Source: Geosiphon pyriformis (lineage: Eukaryota > Glomeromycota > Glomeromycetes > Archaeosporales > Geosiphonaceae). From it: a stretch of 64,000 nucleotides of DNA. The position numbers were made by a program, and so were the translations under genes. Positions 47,373-59,918 of this stretch are shown here, in pieces. Each line of letters starts with the position of its first letter. Within the stretch, counting starts at the first letter, position 1. Below the pieces are notes generated by a model that saw only the letters and a program-made list of their open reading frames with translations, did not search any database and was not told the DNA's origin. The stretch spans positions 500,519 to 564,518 of the forward strand of contig JAAOMT010000502.1 of NCBI GenBank assembly GCA_016748015.1. Direction: 5' to 3'.

Positions 47373-47952
47373 ATTATAATTTGTTATTATTAGCTATTTA
47401 GCAAAAACTAATATTAATAATACTAATATTATTAATTAGTATATTATAGATTACAGAAGCTTTAAATTAATTAATAGACAATCAAACTTTTAAAAACCAA
47501 TTAAATTTAAAGCCAAAGTTTTTATTTAATTTTTTAATAATTTTAAACACTAATTTTTCTAATTTATAAAACTTAAAAAATTGTTTATTTCTATTAAAAC
47601 CAACTTTTTAAATCAAAATTTAACAAATATTATATTAATAAACAAGTATAAAATATTTTTAAAAAATTAAGTTAAATATTAATAAACTATTAAACCAACA
47701 AAAACAGTTTTATAATTAATATTAAAAAACTTAAATATTTATATATATACTATTTAATAATAGTAATAAACAAAAATTCATTAGCAAAACTATAATTAAA
47801 AACTTTTTTTACTTCTTTAAAATTGTATTAAGTCAAAATTTTATTATTAAACTGTCAATAAAAATATTATATAATCTTAAATTAAAATATTTTTTAAAAT
47901 TAATATTAAAAATTTTGAATAAAATCTGTATACTTTTTGTTTCCTTAATTTT
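47373..47952. other. AT-rich spacer between LINE copies
   Basis: Nearly pure AT; it may hold the decayed leader of the next copy. Nothing else recognised. Confidence 0.6.
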
Positions 47953-50049
47953 ATGATCATGACCAGAGCAAAGAGTAAAAAAGCTTTACCTGATATCTGT
48001 CTTAAGATATCTAATAAAATTTCAACCAGAGAAGCTCTTTCTGTTGTAGAAGCAACTAAGCAGAACGTTTTAAAAGCCTTTCCCCTACCCAGTAATCATA
48101 ATAAACTGCCTTTGGTAGCCATTAAAGTAACTTCCTTGTCTTTGGCTGGTTTCTCACCAGTCAAAGTTCCCTCAAAGAGACACACTTGGGTTAGTCCCAG
48201 TGTTGCCTCCACCTCAACTAAAAGCCCAAAAGTTTTTAATAATAGACCAGTAAATAAACTGGTCTTCCCCTCTTTAGATTCAACACCTGGTGTTTTTAGC
48301 ACCACCTTTTCAAAAAAAATGGTCAAAAAGACCAAAAGTTCAGAAAAGTGGGAGCAGTTGCTTGCCTCTGCTATTGTTACACTGAACCCCTTTGTGGTTC
48401 TCAATGAAATTTTAAATAAGATCTTCATAGTATCATTCAGCACATTATTCAAGATGGGCTTAGATCAACCCCTAACTGTGTTGCCAAATGTGGTGTCTTC
48501 TAGCAGATCATCATTGGTTTTAGAAGCAAAATAATTTCCTCCTATTGGATCACCTGTTCTTGAAAACTGGGCTGATCAAATGGGAACTGAATCATCTCCT
48601 TCTTTAGTTTCTGGTGCTACTTCTGATGGTGCTTGGGAAACTATTACTAGTCATCAAAGATTTGCTGGGTGAGTGGTCTTCACTCTGATGCTTAGTGCTA
48701 CTTTTAAAATCAAATTGGCTTATGTTAAGGCTGTTTTTCAGTCTGTACATGGTTTTTTGGGTGCTAAGTCTGTTTCAAAAGACAATGTGAAGCTTTTTTG
48801 TGTGGAATTTGCTTCTTAAATCTCTTTAGATGCTGTGTTTTTAGTTAAGCTTACAAGCTCTGTTTATCTTGCCACTTTTAAAATTGCCAAGTCTTTGGTG
48901 GTTTCTGAGTCTGGATCCCTTTCTACTGCTGTTGTGCTGCATGATGTGCCTTTGGGTGTGTCTGCTGCTGACATTAAGACAGCTTTTAGTGTTTTTGATA
49001 TGGTTACATGTGTTGTGCTGAAGCCTGCTGGCATTTGGCAATATGTGGTAGTTCATTTTAAGAAATTGGATTCTGTCATGTCTGCTTTGAATTATTGGTC
49101 AGTATTGGTGAGCAGGAATAGTGTTAGAATTCTTTTTTTGGTGAATTAAAATGAGACTATTTTGTCTCGTAATAGATTTAAGGCCAAGTTGGTCAACCTT
49201 CTTTCTGGCTGTACTGTCTTTGAAATCAGTAATATGATTTCTCAGGTTGGTGGCCAGTCTTGTTTCATTTTTTGGTCTCCTGATTCTGATCATTATCTCC
49301 GTTTTGCTCTAGTTATGTTTGGCTCCCAAGCTGATTTGAATCTTGCTATTGCCAATACTAATATGCTTAGAAAGTGTCGTATTTGGTGAGAGACTTCTAA
49401 TTGTCAGCATTGTTTTTGGTATTAAGAAACAGATCACTTGGCTGTAGACTGTAAAGTTGCTTTATCTTCCTTTCCTAAGACTCTTAAAGTGTTCAAACCA
49501 TCTGCTCCTTCTGTTGTGTCTGAATTTTTTCCTTTGGTGGCTTCTGTCTCTCTTGTGGCTGTTGTTGATTCTGCTGTTGGGTCCAGATTGGATTCTTTGG
49601 AAAAGCAAATTTCGGATTTGGCTGCCTTAGATAAGTCTATTGTTGAGCCAGTTGGCTCTTTGGTTGTCTTGGTATCTTGTCTCCTTGATGATAATGCTGT
49701 TAAGACTGTTTAGTTAGAGAAAAATTTTTTTTCTATGAAATATGCTTCTAACAATTTTGCTAATCTTTTGGTTGGTGTGTCTAAAAAAATTGCTTGTCTT
49801 AGATCTAAAGTTGACTTTGGTGGTATAGATTATGATGATATGCAGGCCACCAAACTTTTTCTTTTGAGCAAAAATACTCTTGAGTGTGTTATTGTTTTGT
49901 GGCAAATGTCGGGTGCTGAGGTTAGAAGTAGTGTTAAATTTACTAGATTATTTCTTAGTGAGTTTATTTTTGATTCTAGAAATCTGAATGGTGTGATTGA
50001 AAAAATTTATGGGTTGAGATTATTTTCATCTTCTATTGTTTCAGCTTAG
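47953..50049 (+). pseudogene. LINE ORF1-type protein with RRM and zinc knuckle
   Basis: A 698-codon frame with seven premature stops (48532, 48670, 48817, 49147, 49387, 49423 and 49711) but no frameshift, so decay was by point change. An S/T/P/K-rich N-terminus is followed by a RRM-like unit AVVLHDVPLGVSAADIKTAF ... KPAGIWQYVVVHF. A zinc knuckle (CQHC ... DHLAVDC) with a stop in it comes next, then coiled-coil-like SRLDSLEKQISDLAALDK, and the end DSRNLNGVIEKIYGL. It differs clearly from ORF1 of C3 and belongs to a second ORF1 lineage. Confidence 0.8.
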
Positions 50050-50165
50050 TTAGTGCTTTGACTGATTTGAGTGGTTTGTTACATGTAGAAAATGTGTGAT
50101 TCACATCTAATTTGTAATCCCTTAGTGGTACATAGTATTAAATAGTATTTGGGCACACTTTGTTA
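47953..50165 (+). mobile_element. LINE-related copy C4 with ORF1 only
   Basis: One long ORF1-type frame (47953-50049) is followed directly by a 3' tail (50050-50165) that matches the tails of C2 and C3: TTGTTACATGTAG and GGGCACACTTTGTTAAA at the same spacing. No endonuclease or reverse transcriptase lies between. It therefore looks like a non-autonomous derivative, or an internal-deletion copy, of a related LINE family. Confidence 0.75.
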
Positions 50166-50806
50166 AAACATAATTAATATTATATTTTATATTAATTTAA
50201 TTAAATATTATCTTTTAAAATTACAAATAAACTAGTATTTATTGTTTTAATTATAAAACAATTAATATTTAAAGTTTGATTTAATCTTATATTAATTAAA
50301 AATTGTTTTTAAACAACAAATAAACTAAAAAAAGCTGACTAAAAACTTTTAAAATCTTAAACCATGTTTAATTAAATTATTATTTATAATTAATACAACT
50401 TTAAAGTTTAAAAAATCCAAATATAAACTTAAAATAAATACATAAATTTTATTAAACTTGTTTATAATTCATAATTTAATATTATTTTTAATTTTATTTT
50501 AGTTATAATTAAAATTATATTGTTTATATTTCTATATTATATATAACAATTTTACAAATTAGCTTTGATATTAAAAATTAAAATTAAAATCAATATATAA
50601 TTAATTTAACTCTGTTAATACTATAACTAAATAAAAAAATAAATAAAACTTTTTTTTTTATATTCAAAAATTTTCAAAGAGCATTTTTTAAAAAAGTTTT
50701 TTGTCTTTATTTTTTTAGTAATATTACTTTCAATATTTTTTAAGCTAATAATTTTTTTGTAATAAACTTGAAAACTGCTTTAAGTAGCAATATATTTAAA
50801 AAAAAG
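50166..50806. other. AT-rich spacer
   Basis: Nearly pure AT; the last 120 bases may be the leader of LINE copy C5. Confidence 0.6.
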
Positions 50807-50935
50807 ATGTCTAAAAGAGCATTTTATGATTTAGTTGAAAGTTTTTTTTTTTTAGAAAAAGAAAGTTTCTGTAGGTAATATTAAATACTTTGATAATGAA
50901 AAAGAAATTTCTTTGGTTAAATCTGGTCTTGGCAG
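50807..50935 (+). mobile_element. LINE copy C5, first part of ORF1
   Basis: ATG at 50807 opens MSKRAFYDLVES; after a 12-T run the frame shifts and reads KKKVSVGNIKYFDNEKEISL, then VKSGLG. The frame continues on the far side of the Ty3-A element at 60991. The poly-T run is the likely place of an indel. Confidence 0.65.
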
Positions 50936-51965
50936 TGTTATAGATAAATTTAATAAAGTATAATAATAATATTTGGTGCTCTAAATTTGAGTAAGAAGAA
51001 CTTAAATGTTTTTTTTATAGGCTTGTATGATATGTTATTGTTATTAGTCTCTAAAAATCTCTTAATAAATATGAATTTACTTATGAAATTCTTTGATTAT
51101 AAGGCACAAAGATATAGTTTTGTAATGTTGTAATTTGTATATGTGAGCTATTTTTTCTAAGCTAATTGAACACAATTACTAGAGTTTAACAATATCTTTT
51201 TGCCCTTTTGATAAGCTAATAAAATAATATTAATATCCAATTCTAAAAAAAGCTTCTCTTTTTATTAGATTATCACAAAGTTTATTCTTAGATAGTTAAT
51301 TTTCTTATATTACTGCTTTATAAAAAAATAAAAAAAATAAAAAAAAATAAAAAAAATAAAAGACAAAAAAAAATAAAAAATAAAATAAAACTTGAAAAAA
51401 ATTAATATTGTCAATTGTTATAATTAAAAACAATTGGTCTAAATTGTTATTTGTTCAAGACATTTTATGCTAAAAGCATCTGATCAAAAATGAAGATAAG
51501 GGAATAAGTAATTTGGTTTAAACATAAGATTTGAAAATCATAGATAAGTAATTTTTAATATCAAATATTTTTTTTATTTAAGATAATATAAATATATATA
51601 AATAAGATAAATCTAGTAGATATGAATAAAAGATATATTTCTTGGTCTGTTTTTTTTTTTACTGTTAAAATTACTTATTTTTATATATATTTTTAGTTTT
51701 ATAAGATTGTTTTTTGATTATTTGTTATTATTAACTATTACTTGCTATTTCTGTTATTGCTTTGTTTTTTTATATTATAATTAGTTATTTTATGTTATGG
51801 CTAATTATTCTGTGCTATTTTATATTATTGTGTTATTTTGTGTTATTTTGAGTTATAATATATTATTCTGTATTATTTTGTGTTATTATATTTTTTTATA
51901 TTATCACATTTTTTAATCACGTTTTTTCAATATCTTTTGGATTTGTTTTTTTTATTTGAGTAACA
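50936..51965 (-). repeat. 3' LTR of Ty3-A
   Basis: Starts TGTTATAGATAAATTT and ends GAGTAACA. Similar along its length to 59919-60986 and, in the first part, to 61683-62179. Contains an A-rich AAATAAAA tract at about 51327-51395 and a TGTTATTTTGTGTTATT-type region at 51800-51900. Confidence 0.9.
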
Positions 51966-51990
51966 TTATTTCTTTTTTTTAAAATTAAGC
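51966..51990 (-). other. Polypurine tract of Ty3-A
   Basis: The minus strand reads AAAAAAAAGAAATAA directly before the LTR start, as expected for the plus-strand primer. Confidence 0.55.
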
Positions 51991-52999
51991 TTCTGCAAAA
52001 TTGTATATATTTGTAAAAATTGTTTTTTTAATATAGTGTTCAATTATTGTATTGAGTATTGCTTTTTGTAGATTTTTAAACTGTGTATTTATTATACATC
52101 TTATGTTGTTGACTGTAATAGTTTTTAGTGTATTATTTAGTAGTATGGCTAAACAGTATTTAAAGACTGTATACAATCAGTTGGTTGCTTTATAGTGTAA
52201 TGTTAAATTGCTTCTTTCTATGAATTTTTCTACATGTTTAAAAGCTTTTTTGTTGAAGATTTGTTTGTTGAAGTTTTCATATAGTGTTTTTAATTTTAGT
52301 TGTTTACTAATTTTAAAGAACCAGTAAACTAGTGAAAGTTTTTTTTTTCACTTTTTGGTATTTTTTGGTGTTTATTTTCCTATGTTAAGTAGTTTGGTCT
52401 TCTGAAAAAAATTTTATTGGATTTTTTTTAGTATTAGAGACCATATGTTTTTTTTTTTTAATTGTTTATAGAGATAAAAACACTCAGTTTTAGTTGAATT
52501 CTCACTCACTCTTTTTTTATATGAATTTCTGTATTGTATTTTTTTTTTATCAATTATAATTTTTATTGGTGTTGTGAATTGTTGAATTTTTTCAAATAGT
52601 TGTTTTAAAAGTTTTAAAATTTGATTTAAAAAGTTTATGTTAAAAGTTTTATTGTCTTCTTTCTTGTTGTTATAGTTTTTATATATATTTAAATTTGTAA
52701 TTTAATTTATTATTAGTGAACTATATTTTGATGATGATAATTAGTTCCAGATTTTATAATATATTTTTTGGTTTGATTAATAGAATTTATGTTTCTAGTT
52801 GAAATATGAATGATAATGATCTTTAGTTAGTATGATAAATTTTTGGTTAATTTTTATACACTATTTTCTTTAAAATTTTGTTTTTTAATTATAATTTTTA
52901 TGCTTTATTGCTTAAAACTTCGTGCATATGAAATGGTCTATCTTATTTTAAGTTAAACTTTTCACTTTACTGTTTTATAGCTTTAGTATAATATAATAA

Positions 53000-53850
53000 T
53001 ACTTTGTTTTTAATTTTGAATTTAGCTGGTTGGTCAGATAAGTGATATTATGTCTTTTTTTTGTTATTTCTGAGTATTATTAATATTGTTAACTGCTGTT
53101 TTATAATTGTTTTTTAATGTTTTTATTAGTTGGTATGTTTTTTGATATAAAATAGCTTTAAAATTTTTTTTGGTGATTTTTAATAGATAGAATGGTTTGT
53201 CTTCCATAGATTAATTTGAATAGTATAAACTAAGTAGTATTTGCTTTAGTGTTTAATATGTAAATAATATAAAAAATATAAATAAATTCCATTCTTGTGT
53301 ATTTTTGTAACTTATTTTTGCTAATGTTTTATATAATGTTTAGTTAAATTGTTTTACCAGTTTATTCATTTGTAAGTAATATGGCAATAATAATAGTTAT
53401 TTTATTCTAAATTATTGGCTTAGTTTGGTTAATGTACTATTGACAAAATAAGTTTTTTGGTCAAATAATAATTTTTTTAGGCATCTATGTTAGCAAATTA
53501 GATCTTAATACACAAATTTGGTTATTGTTTTAGCATTAGTCATTGGAATAGCTTTGGCTTCAAGCCATTTGATAAAATAGTCTACAACTACAATAATATA
53601 ACAATTTTTTTTAGATATAATTAAGAAAAAACCAACCAAATTAATTCTAATTTTATTAAATGGATTTCAACTGAAATGGGTTAAAGTAGTTCCATAGTTC
53701 TGGTTTCTTTTTTCTGTTGATATAAATTACAATTGATGACATATTTAAAGATATTCTTATACATCATTGACCAATAGTATAGATTTATTGTTCTTTCTAA
53801 AATAGCATCTTTGTTGAAGTGTCTTGTAGTTGAATCAGAATACATACTAT
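53000..53850 (-). pseudogene. Integrase fossil of Ty3-A
   Basis: The core reads PFNKIRINLVGFFLI then YIIVVVDYFIKWLEAKAIPM, matching the integrase catalytic core (RIGIDLVGPLPI ... YIVVVVDYLTKWPEAKAIP). The first catalytic Asp is Asn here. Stops occur throughout. Confidence 0.75.
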
Positions 53851-54279
53851 ACAAAACAGTTTCTTTTTTATTGTTTTTTATAACTTGTTGTAGAATAGTG
53901 CAGTTTTAGCATTTTCAATAATATAGTTGATTGTTCTAAATAAAGTAATTATAAGCTTATTTCTATATAATACTTTGTTTTTGTTAAGATAATTTCTTTT
54001 TGAATTAAAGTATTAATAAATACTGGTGTAATTGCTAATAAGTAATTATATTTATGAGTTTAAGATTATATTTGTGTTATTTTCAACAAACTGTCAGCAT
54101 TGGTGTTTTTGAATTTTTTTTTATAATAGATTTTATATGGGAATCATTGTAGATAAGTACTTTATTGTACATATTTTTCTTTAAATTGTGGCTTGTTAAG
54201 TAATTAAATAAGTTTTTTGTAATTAATATATAGATTTAATGGTTGATAAAGATAGTGTTTCCAATTTTGTACTGTTCAA

Positions 54280-55330
54280 TAAATGGTAAGATATTTTAAA
54301 TCTATTATGTTGTATATTTTTTTCACTATACTGGTATTGTGACTAGTATAGACAATTAAATATTCTCTATTGTTTGATCTAATTTATAATAAAATAGCTT
54401 TTAATGCATTTTTTAAGGTGTTTGTAGTAACAATAAAATATTTATTGAAGTCTAAGTAAATCAATATGAGAGCTTTGATTAGTCATTGTTTAAGATACTT
54501 GAAAGCTTTTTTTTGTTTTTTTTTTATAAATATGGGACATATTTTAACAGCAAATGATAAAGTGGTTTTGCAATGTCAGAAAAGTATTTGACAAATCTGT
54601 GATAGTATTTAGTTAGTTTTAAAAATTCTCTTAATTTTCATAGAATGGTCAAGACTGAAAAATCTTTGACTTTTTGAATTTTGTTTGAGTTAGGCTTTAC
54701 TCCATATTTGTCTATTATATGTCTCAGAAATTCTAGTTTGGTTTTCTTAAAAAAGTATTTGTCTGGATTGAGTTTGAGTTTAGTGCTTTAAAAGTAATTA
54801 AAAACTTGTTAGAGGTGAAGCAAGTGATTATTAAATATTTCAGAAAATATATTGGTATTGTCTATGTATATTACAACTGATTTTCAGAGAATTTTTTTAT
54901 ATATAACATTCATAAAATACTAAAAAGTAACAAAAACATTACAGAGTTCAAAAGACATTATATTAATTTCAAAATTTTTATTTCATATAGTAAATACCAT
55001 TTTTTTTTGTCTTTGAAGTTTATTTTAACTTGCCAATATTTATTGACTAGATTCAATAATAAAAACCATTTCTTATTTTATAAATTATCTAGAATTTTTT
55101 GAATAAGAAAAGTTAAGTAGTTATTTTCTTAAATAATATTATTAAGCTTTTAATAGTCTACATAAAATTGTATTTTTCCATTTTTTTTGTGACTAATATA
55201 ACTGGAAAAAATTAAAAACTTAATAATTTTTTAATTAATTTATTATCTAGTATTTATTGTACCTCTTGTTTAATCAAGTTATTGCTGATAGGAGTTACTT
55301 AGTAGACTTATTGTTTAATGAGTTGGACAT
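54280..55330 (-). pseudogene. Reverse transcriptase and RNase H fossil of Ty3-A
   Basis: INIMSFELCNVFVTF corresponds to VMPFGLCNAPATF, and VVIYIDNTNIFSEIFNNHL carries the active site YIDD as YIDN. It continues KLKLNPDKYFFKKTKLEFLR, HIIDKYGVKPNSNKIQKVKD and LREFLKLTKYYHR, the classical Ty3 connection region. The RNase H part at the low-coordinate end is poorly kept. Confidence 0.85.
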
Positions 55331-57537
55331 TTTTCATATTAATCTGGTATTTCATGATATTAATGCCTTTGAATTCATTTTTGTTGGCAAAGACATTGGC
55401 ATATTGATTTAAGAAGACTTTAAATTGTATTTGTTGTAATGTACTTAAGTTTTCTAAGTTTAGTTTAGTAATTTCTTCTAGTATAAATAGATAACTTTCT
55501 TTTGGCAGATTTTATACTTGTAAAGTAATATCACAAAATAAAAACAATTGTGCAAAGTCTGAAATAGGCTAAAGTTTTTTAGAATTCTGAATGTTCAGGA
55601 AAATAAAGCCAATAAAAATTTTTTTGAGAGTTTTGATAACATCTTTAATAGGATTGTAGATGAAAATTTTGAAATATTTGTGAGGTTTAGCAAATATATA
55701 AACCTTAGCAATATTGGCTAGAGAACAGATTTTCAAATTAGCTTCAAATAATAAGACCTGATTCTAAATTTTTTGATCTACTTTTAAAATATACTGTCAA
55801 TATAAGAGAATGAAAATAACTATATTGGTATAGATGAATTCTATCTTATTACTGTTTTTTTCTATAAAATTAACTGGTATATTTTTTTTTTACTTGATTC
55901 AAATCTGTTAATTTTTCATGCAATAAGATCTAATTTTTTACACATAATAACTAAAGTTAATTGTGGTATTTTATAAAAGATAAAAATAGCTTGGACAATT
56001 TTTTCTTATAATTCAATTATGTAGAGTTTATTGAAATTGTTCTGCAATATTACAATAATGTTTTCAATATATTCAGCATTAATAATTCTTCTTTTCATGT
56101 TGATTTTTTTTTGCAAGACTAAACTAGAAGGCAACTTAAATTATAGTATTGATAAGAATTTTTAAAGTTATTTTTACAAAAAAGTATAAAGCTATACTTA
56201 TAGAAAATTGTTCAGAGTATCTTAAATCAAATTCAATATTGTTTTTATGTGTTTTTTTAAAGCATTCTATTGTTGTTATTATACCATTTCAATTCTAACT
56301 TTTTAAAGAGATTAAAATAAACAAAATACTGTTATATTTTGGTAGTTTTGCTTTGTCTTTGAAATAATATGTTTTTAGTAGTAAATTTATATTCTTTCTT
56401 AGATTCTGGTAGTTTAGTAATAGAGTATAGGGTTTTTAAAAGTGAATTAAACAAAAAATTACATTTATTACAGTACTAAAAATGCCAAGAGATTAAACAA
56501 TAATTGTACAGTTTTGTATTAAAGTTTGTTAGTCTCTGTTTCTGTTCTTTTTGAATAGAGACCAGTTCTTGGTAATAGCTTTAAAATACTTTAGAGTCAT
56601 TTGTAAATAGATTGTCCATTTTTTTGATAGTTACTAAAGTATTCTTTATGATGTATATTTCCTTAATTGTAGTGTTTTCTTATTTGGCTGTGACTATTTT
56701 CCAAATTTTTTTTTTATTATAGAAATATGAATTCAGTTAATTTATTGCTTGACTATAAGCCATGACTAATAGAGTTTTTTTTGGATCCAGCCATTAATTA
56801 AAATAGTGTACTAACAAAATTTGTTGCATGTTTTTCTTTTGCCAAAGACATCATTCTACAATTTTTCATTTGGTAAAATTTTGTTATATGTAAAATATGA
56901 TGTATTGTTCTATTTGTCTTATCATTTTGGTCTTTTAAATCATTTTAATACACAAAATCAGCAATAGTATTTGGTAACAATTAGTCATACTTCATTGTCT
57001 TTAATACAAACATCTATTGAAAACAATTTTTTTTTACAATTAATATAGATTAATTTCAGGAATTAGAGTTGATTTTTTTAATTCAGAATTAGATAAATTG
57101 ATGATATTGTTATGAGTTCTTTCTTAGTTTTTTTTTTACTTTTTTTCTCATGTGAAAAGTAGTAATAGCTCTATTTTATAATTGTTAGCCCAAGAAACTT
57201 GATAAGTTTTTAAAATTGGCTAGGAAGTAGGTTCTTCAAATTCAATTAGGAGTTGTTTTGAAATTACTATTTTAAAGTATTCACATATAGTAAGTACTTT
57301 AGTATATTGTCTATTAAAGATAATTTGAAGTTCTTGAATGTTCTAGTCAAGCATAGCATAAGCTTTAGTTAATCAACTATTTTCTATAAAAGCTTGATAC
57401 TGGATGGCTTCTATAATAAGTACTTTAGTTAAAATATTGATTTTGTGTATTTTGAAGAGAAAGTTGTCAATTTCTCTTATTGGTGTTTTGATATTTCTAT
57501 CCATGATAATTATTTTAATAGTGGCTGCACAATTTAT

Positions 57538-57723
57538 TCAATAATTTAATTGATTTATAAGTTGTTTTATAATTATACTGCTTGCAGATTTATTGTTAAG
57601 TATTAATTTAATATGTAATTTTCTTACTTTGACATTGGTGTACATTGCCATAATTGGCTTATTTTGATTAATAACAGCTTTGCTAAAAAGATCAATAATG
57701 TTTAAATTATTAATATTAAACAA
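57538..57723 (-). pseudogene. Aspartic protease fossil of Ty3-A
   Basis: Reads MYTNVKVRKLHIKLILNNKS then ASSIIIKQLINQL, matching retropepsins of the form YTDAKVDGHKIKLILDSGSA. The Asp-Ser-Gly active site is Asn-Asn-Lys. Confidence 0.7.
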
Positions 57724-57899
57724 AAATATAACAGTAAGGGTATTATTTTTAGTAATTGTGGCAAATAAAATTGTATTGGTAAACAGATTTGTGTTCTAAG
57801 TAAAAGAATTGATAATTCTGACTAAATTTTTTTCTTCTAAAAGTATAATATTACCAAAATCTAGAATCTTTGTAAGACCAAGATATGAGTCTTGGTTTG

Positions 57900-59850
57900 A
57901 ATATTTAGTTTGTGTTGTTTAAAATAGTATGTTATTATAATTTACTGGTTAAGATAGCTTACTAATAAGTTGTATCTAATTTCTATTAATGTTTTGCCAT
58001 TCTTAATTATAGTTAATTACTCGAAATCTGGGATAGTTATATATAAAAGCTTAATACTAAGACATTGTTTATACCATTGCTTATAATTGCTAATAGTAAT
58101 TTTGGAGTGGTGGATGTAAGTACTATAATGGTTAATATTGAAATATAAGATATTAGAGTTCTATAACTTAAGGATATCTTAGTTGTTATTAATATTGGTT
58201 TTTTCAGTTTTGGTTTGCTACTTTTTTTCAGCAATTTCTGACAATGTTTTTGAATTTTTGACAGTAGTAACAATTGTAAAATCTGATTTTCAAGATCATG
58301 GAATCCATTAATAATAATTCAAATTACCACTTCAAAATTCATAATCTTCATTATTAAATAGAATATTGTTATTATTGTTGTCAATTTTATTATTGCTGGT
58401 ATTTATTGATATTGTTTTTTATTGTAATAGTTAATAAGTTCCTGTAGTTTCAGCTAAAAATTGCTCAATTTGTTGAGTTAATTTTTTACTTAATTGGGTA
58501 AGTTTTGTGTTATTATTAAAGATTTTATTCATAGCCAAATTAACAATTTGAGTATAATTGGCTTCTTGTTTTACTGATTTAATATTATAGGCAAAGATAA
58601 CTACATTTTGCAAATTAGTCAGATGACTGGATCTCATAGATTATAAGATGCTGCTTCTTAATTTTTTAATAAATTGGTTGAAAATTTGTTCTGTAGTATA
58701 ATAGTCTTGTTTAATTATCTGTATCTGTTAAAAAATTTGATTAAACCTTTCAAAATAAGTAATTACTGCTTTATAATCTTTCTGTTTTATTATGCTAAAC
58801 TGATTTTATAGCTTGATAAGTGTATTGAAATTGCAGAAATACTATAAAAAAACAAGTTTAAATACAACAAAGTTAATTGGTTTCTCTTTAAGACTTTGAT
58901 ACCATAAGTTTTTGGTTTTTGTTAAAAAAATTGACAGTGTTTAAATTGTTCTGATATTATTATAATTGTTGGCATTAATTGCTTTCTCAGCTTTTGCAAT
59001 TTAGGTATATGTATTGTCTTTTTTACTAGAAAACTTTTCTAGTTTAGCAATATTTCAATAAGCTATAATCTGAGTAATAAAAAATGGTTTACTTATTAAC
59101 AATAAGGAAACTAATAATAGTATATTTAGTTGTTTTGTGAGATTTAAGGCTGGTTGTTTTTTTTTGTTAATTGGTTTAATAGACTGCAAGATAGTTGTTC
59201 TTTCTAAAAAAGTAGTTGCTAATTTAGTTAAAAGTAATACTAGTGGTAGTATTTAAGATAACATGTTTTTTCCAAGTTTATTGACTGCTAGAGTAAGATT
59301 TTTAAACAACAATTCATATTTTCTTAGAGATTTAGTCCAAAAATTGTTATTATAGTTTCAAGAGTATAGAGTTCTGAAAGTTTTTGGAGTTTTTGCTTGT
59401 GTTTCTATAAATTGGTTGAATAAAATTTTACTTTCCAGTGTTTGATAATATAAAAAAGTAATTGATAAAAAAACCTTGATTTTTTGTTGACTGTAGATTG
59501 AGTTTTTTTTTGTGTAGCTGTTGTATTATCAAATTTAAACTCAGATTTTTCAGAGTTAGATTTTGTTGGTTGTTTTTTTTTTATTTAAAAGTACTGTTTT
59601 GCTATATATTTTTTAGTTATAATTTGAGAAGTAATTGCTGTTAAGTATGTTAATAATTTTTGATAAATTTGTTTTTTGAGTTTTTCTGTGTCTGTTATTT
59701 GACTTAATAAATAGTTGATCTTGACATGCAAGTAGTAACAAAAATTACTCTTTGTAGTAACAGTTTTTGGTAGTATTTTTAAGTTTTTTTAAAATATTGA
59801 AATAATGCTTTTTTGTATAGTAAGTAATCTTTTCTTACAGTCTCAATAGT
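57900..59850 (-). pseudogene. Gag fossil of Ty3-A
   Basis: A fairly clear part at 58637-58431 reads SSHLTNLQNVVIFAYNIKSV then KQEANYTQIVNLAMN, KLTQLSKKLTQQIEQFLAET, a helical region preceding the zinc-knuckle part of related gag proteins. The rest is broken by stops. Confidence 0.6.
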
Positions 59851-59899
59851 TGCCATTTTTGTGAATTTTTGGGGTATTCTGTCTCTGTGGATTTTATAA

Positions 59900-59918
59900 C
59901 CTCATAGAAAGCACTAAA
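59900..59918 (-). other. tRNA primer binding site of Ty3-A
   Basis: The minus strand reads TTTAGTGCTTTCTATGAGG immediately after the LTR end TATAACA. It differs from the site at 63051-63069 only by three transitions (G/A, C/T, G/A). Confidence 0.75.
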
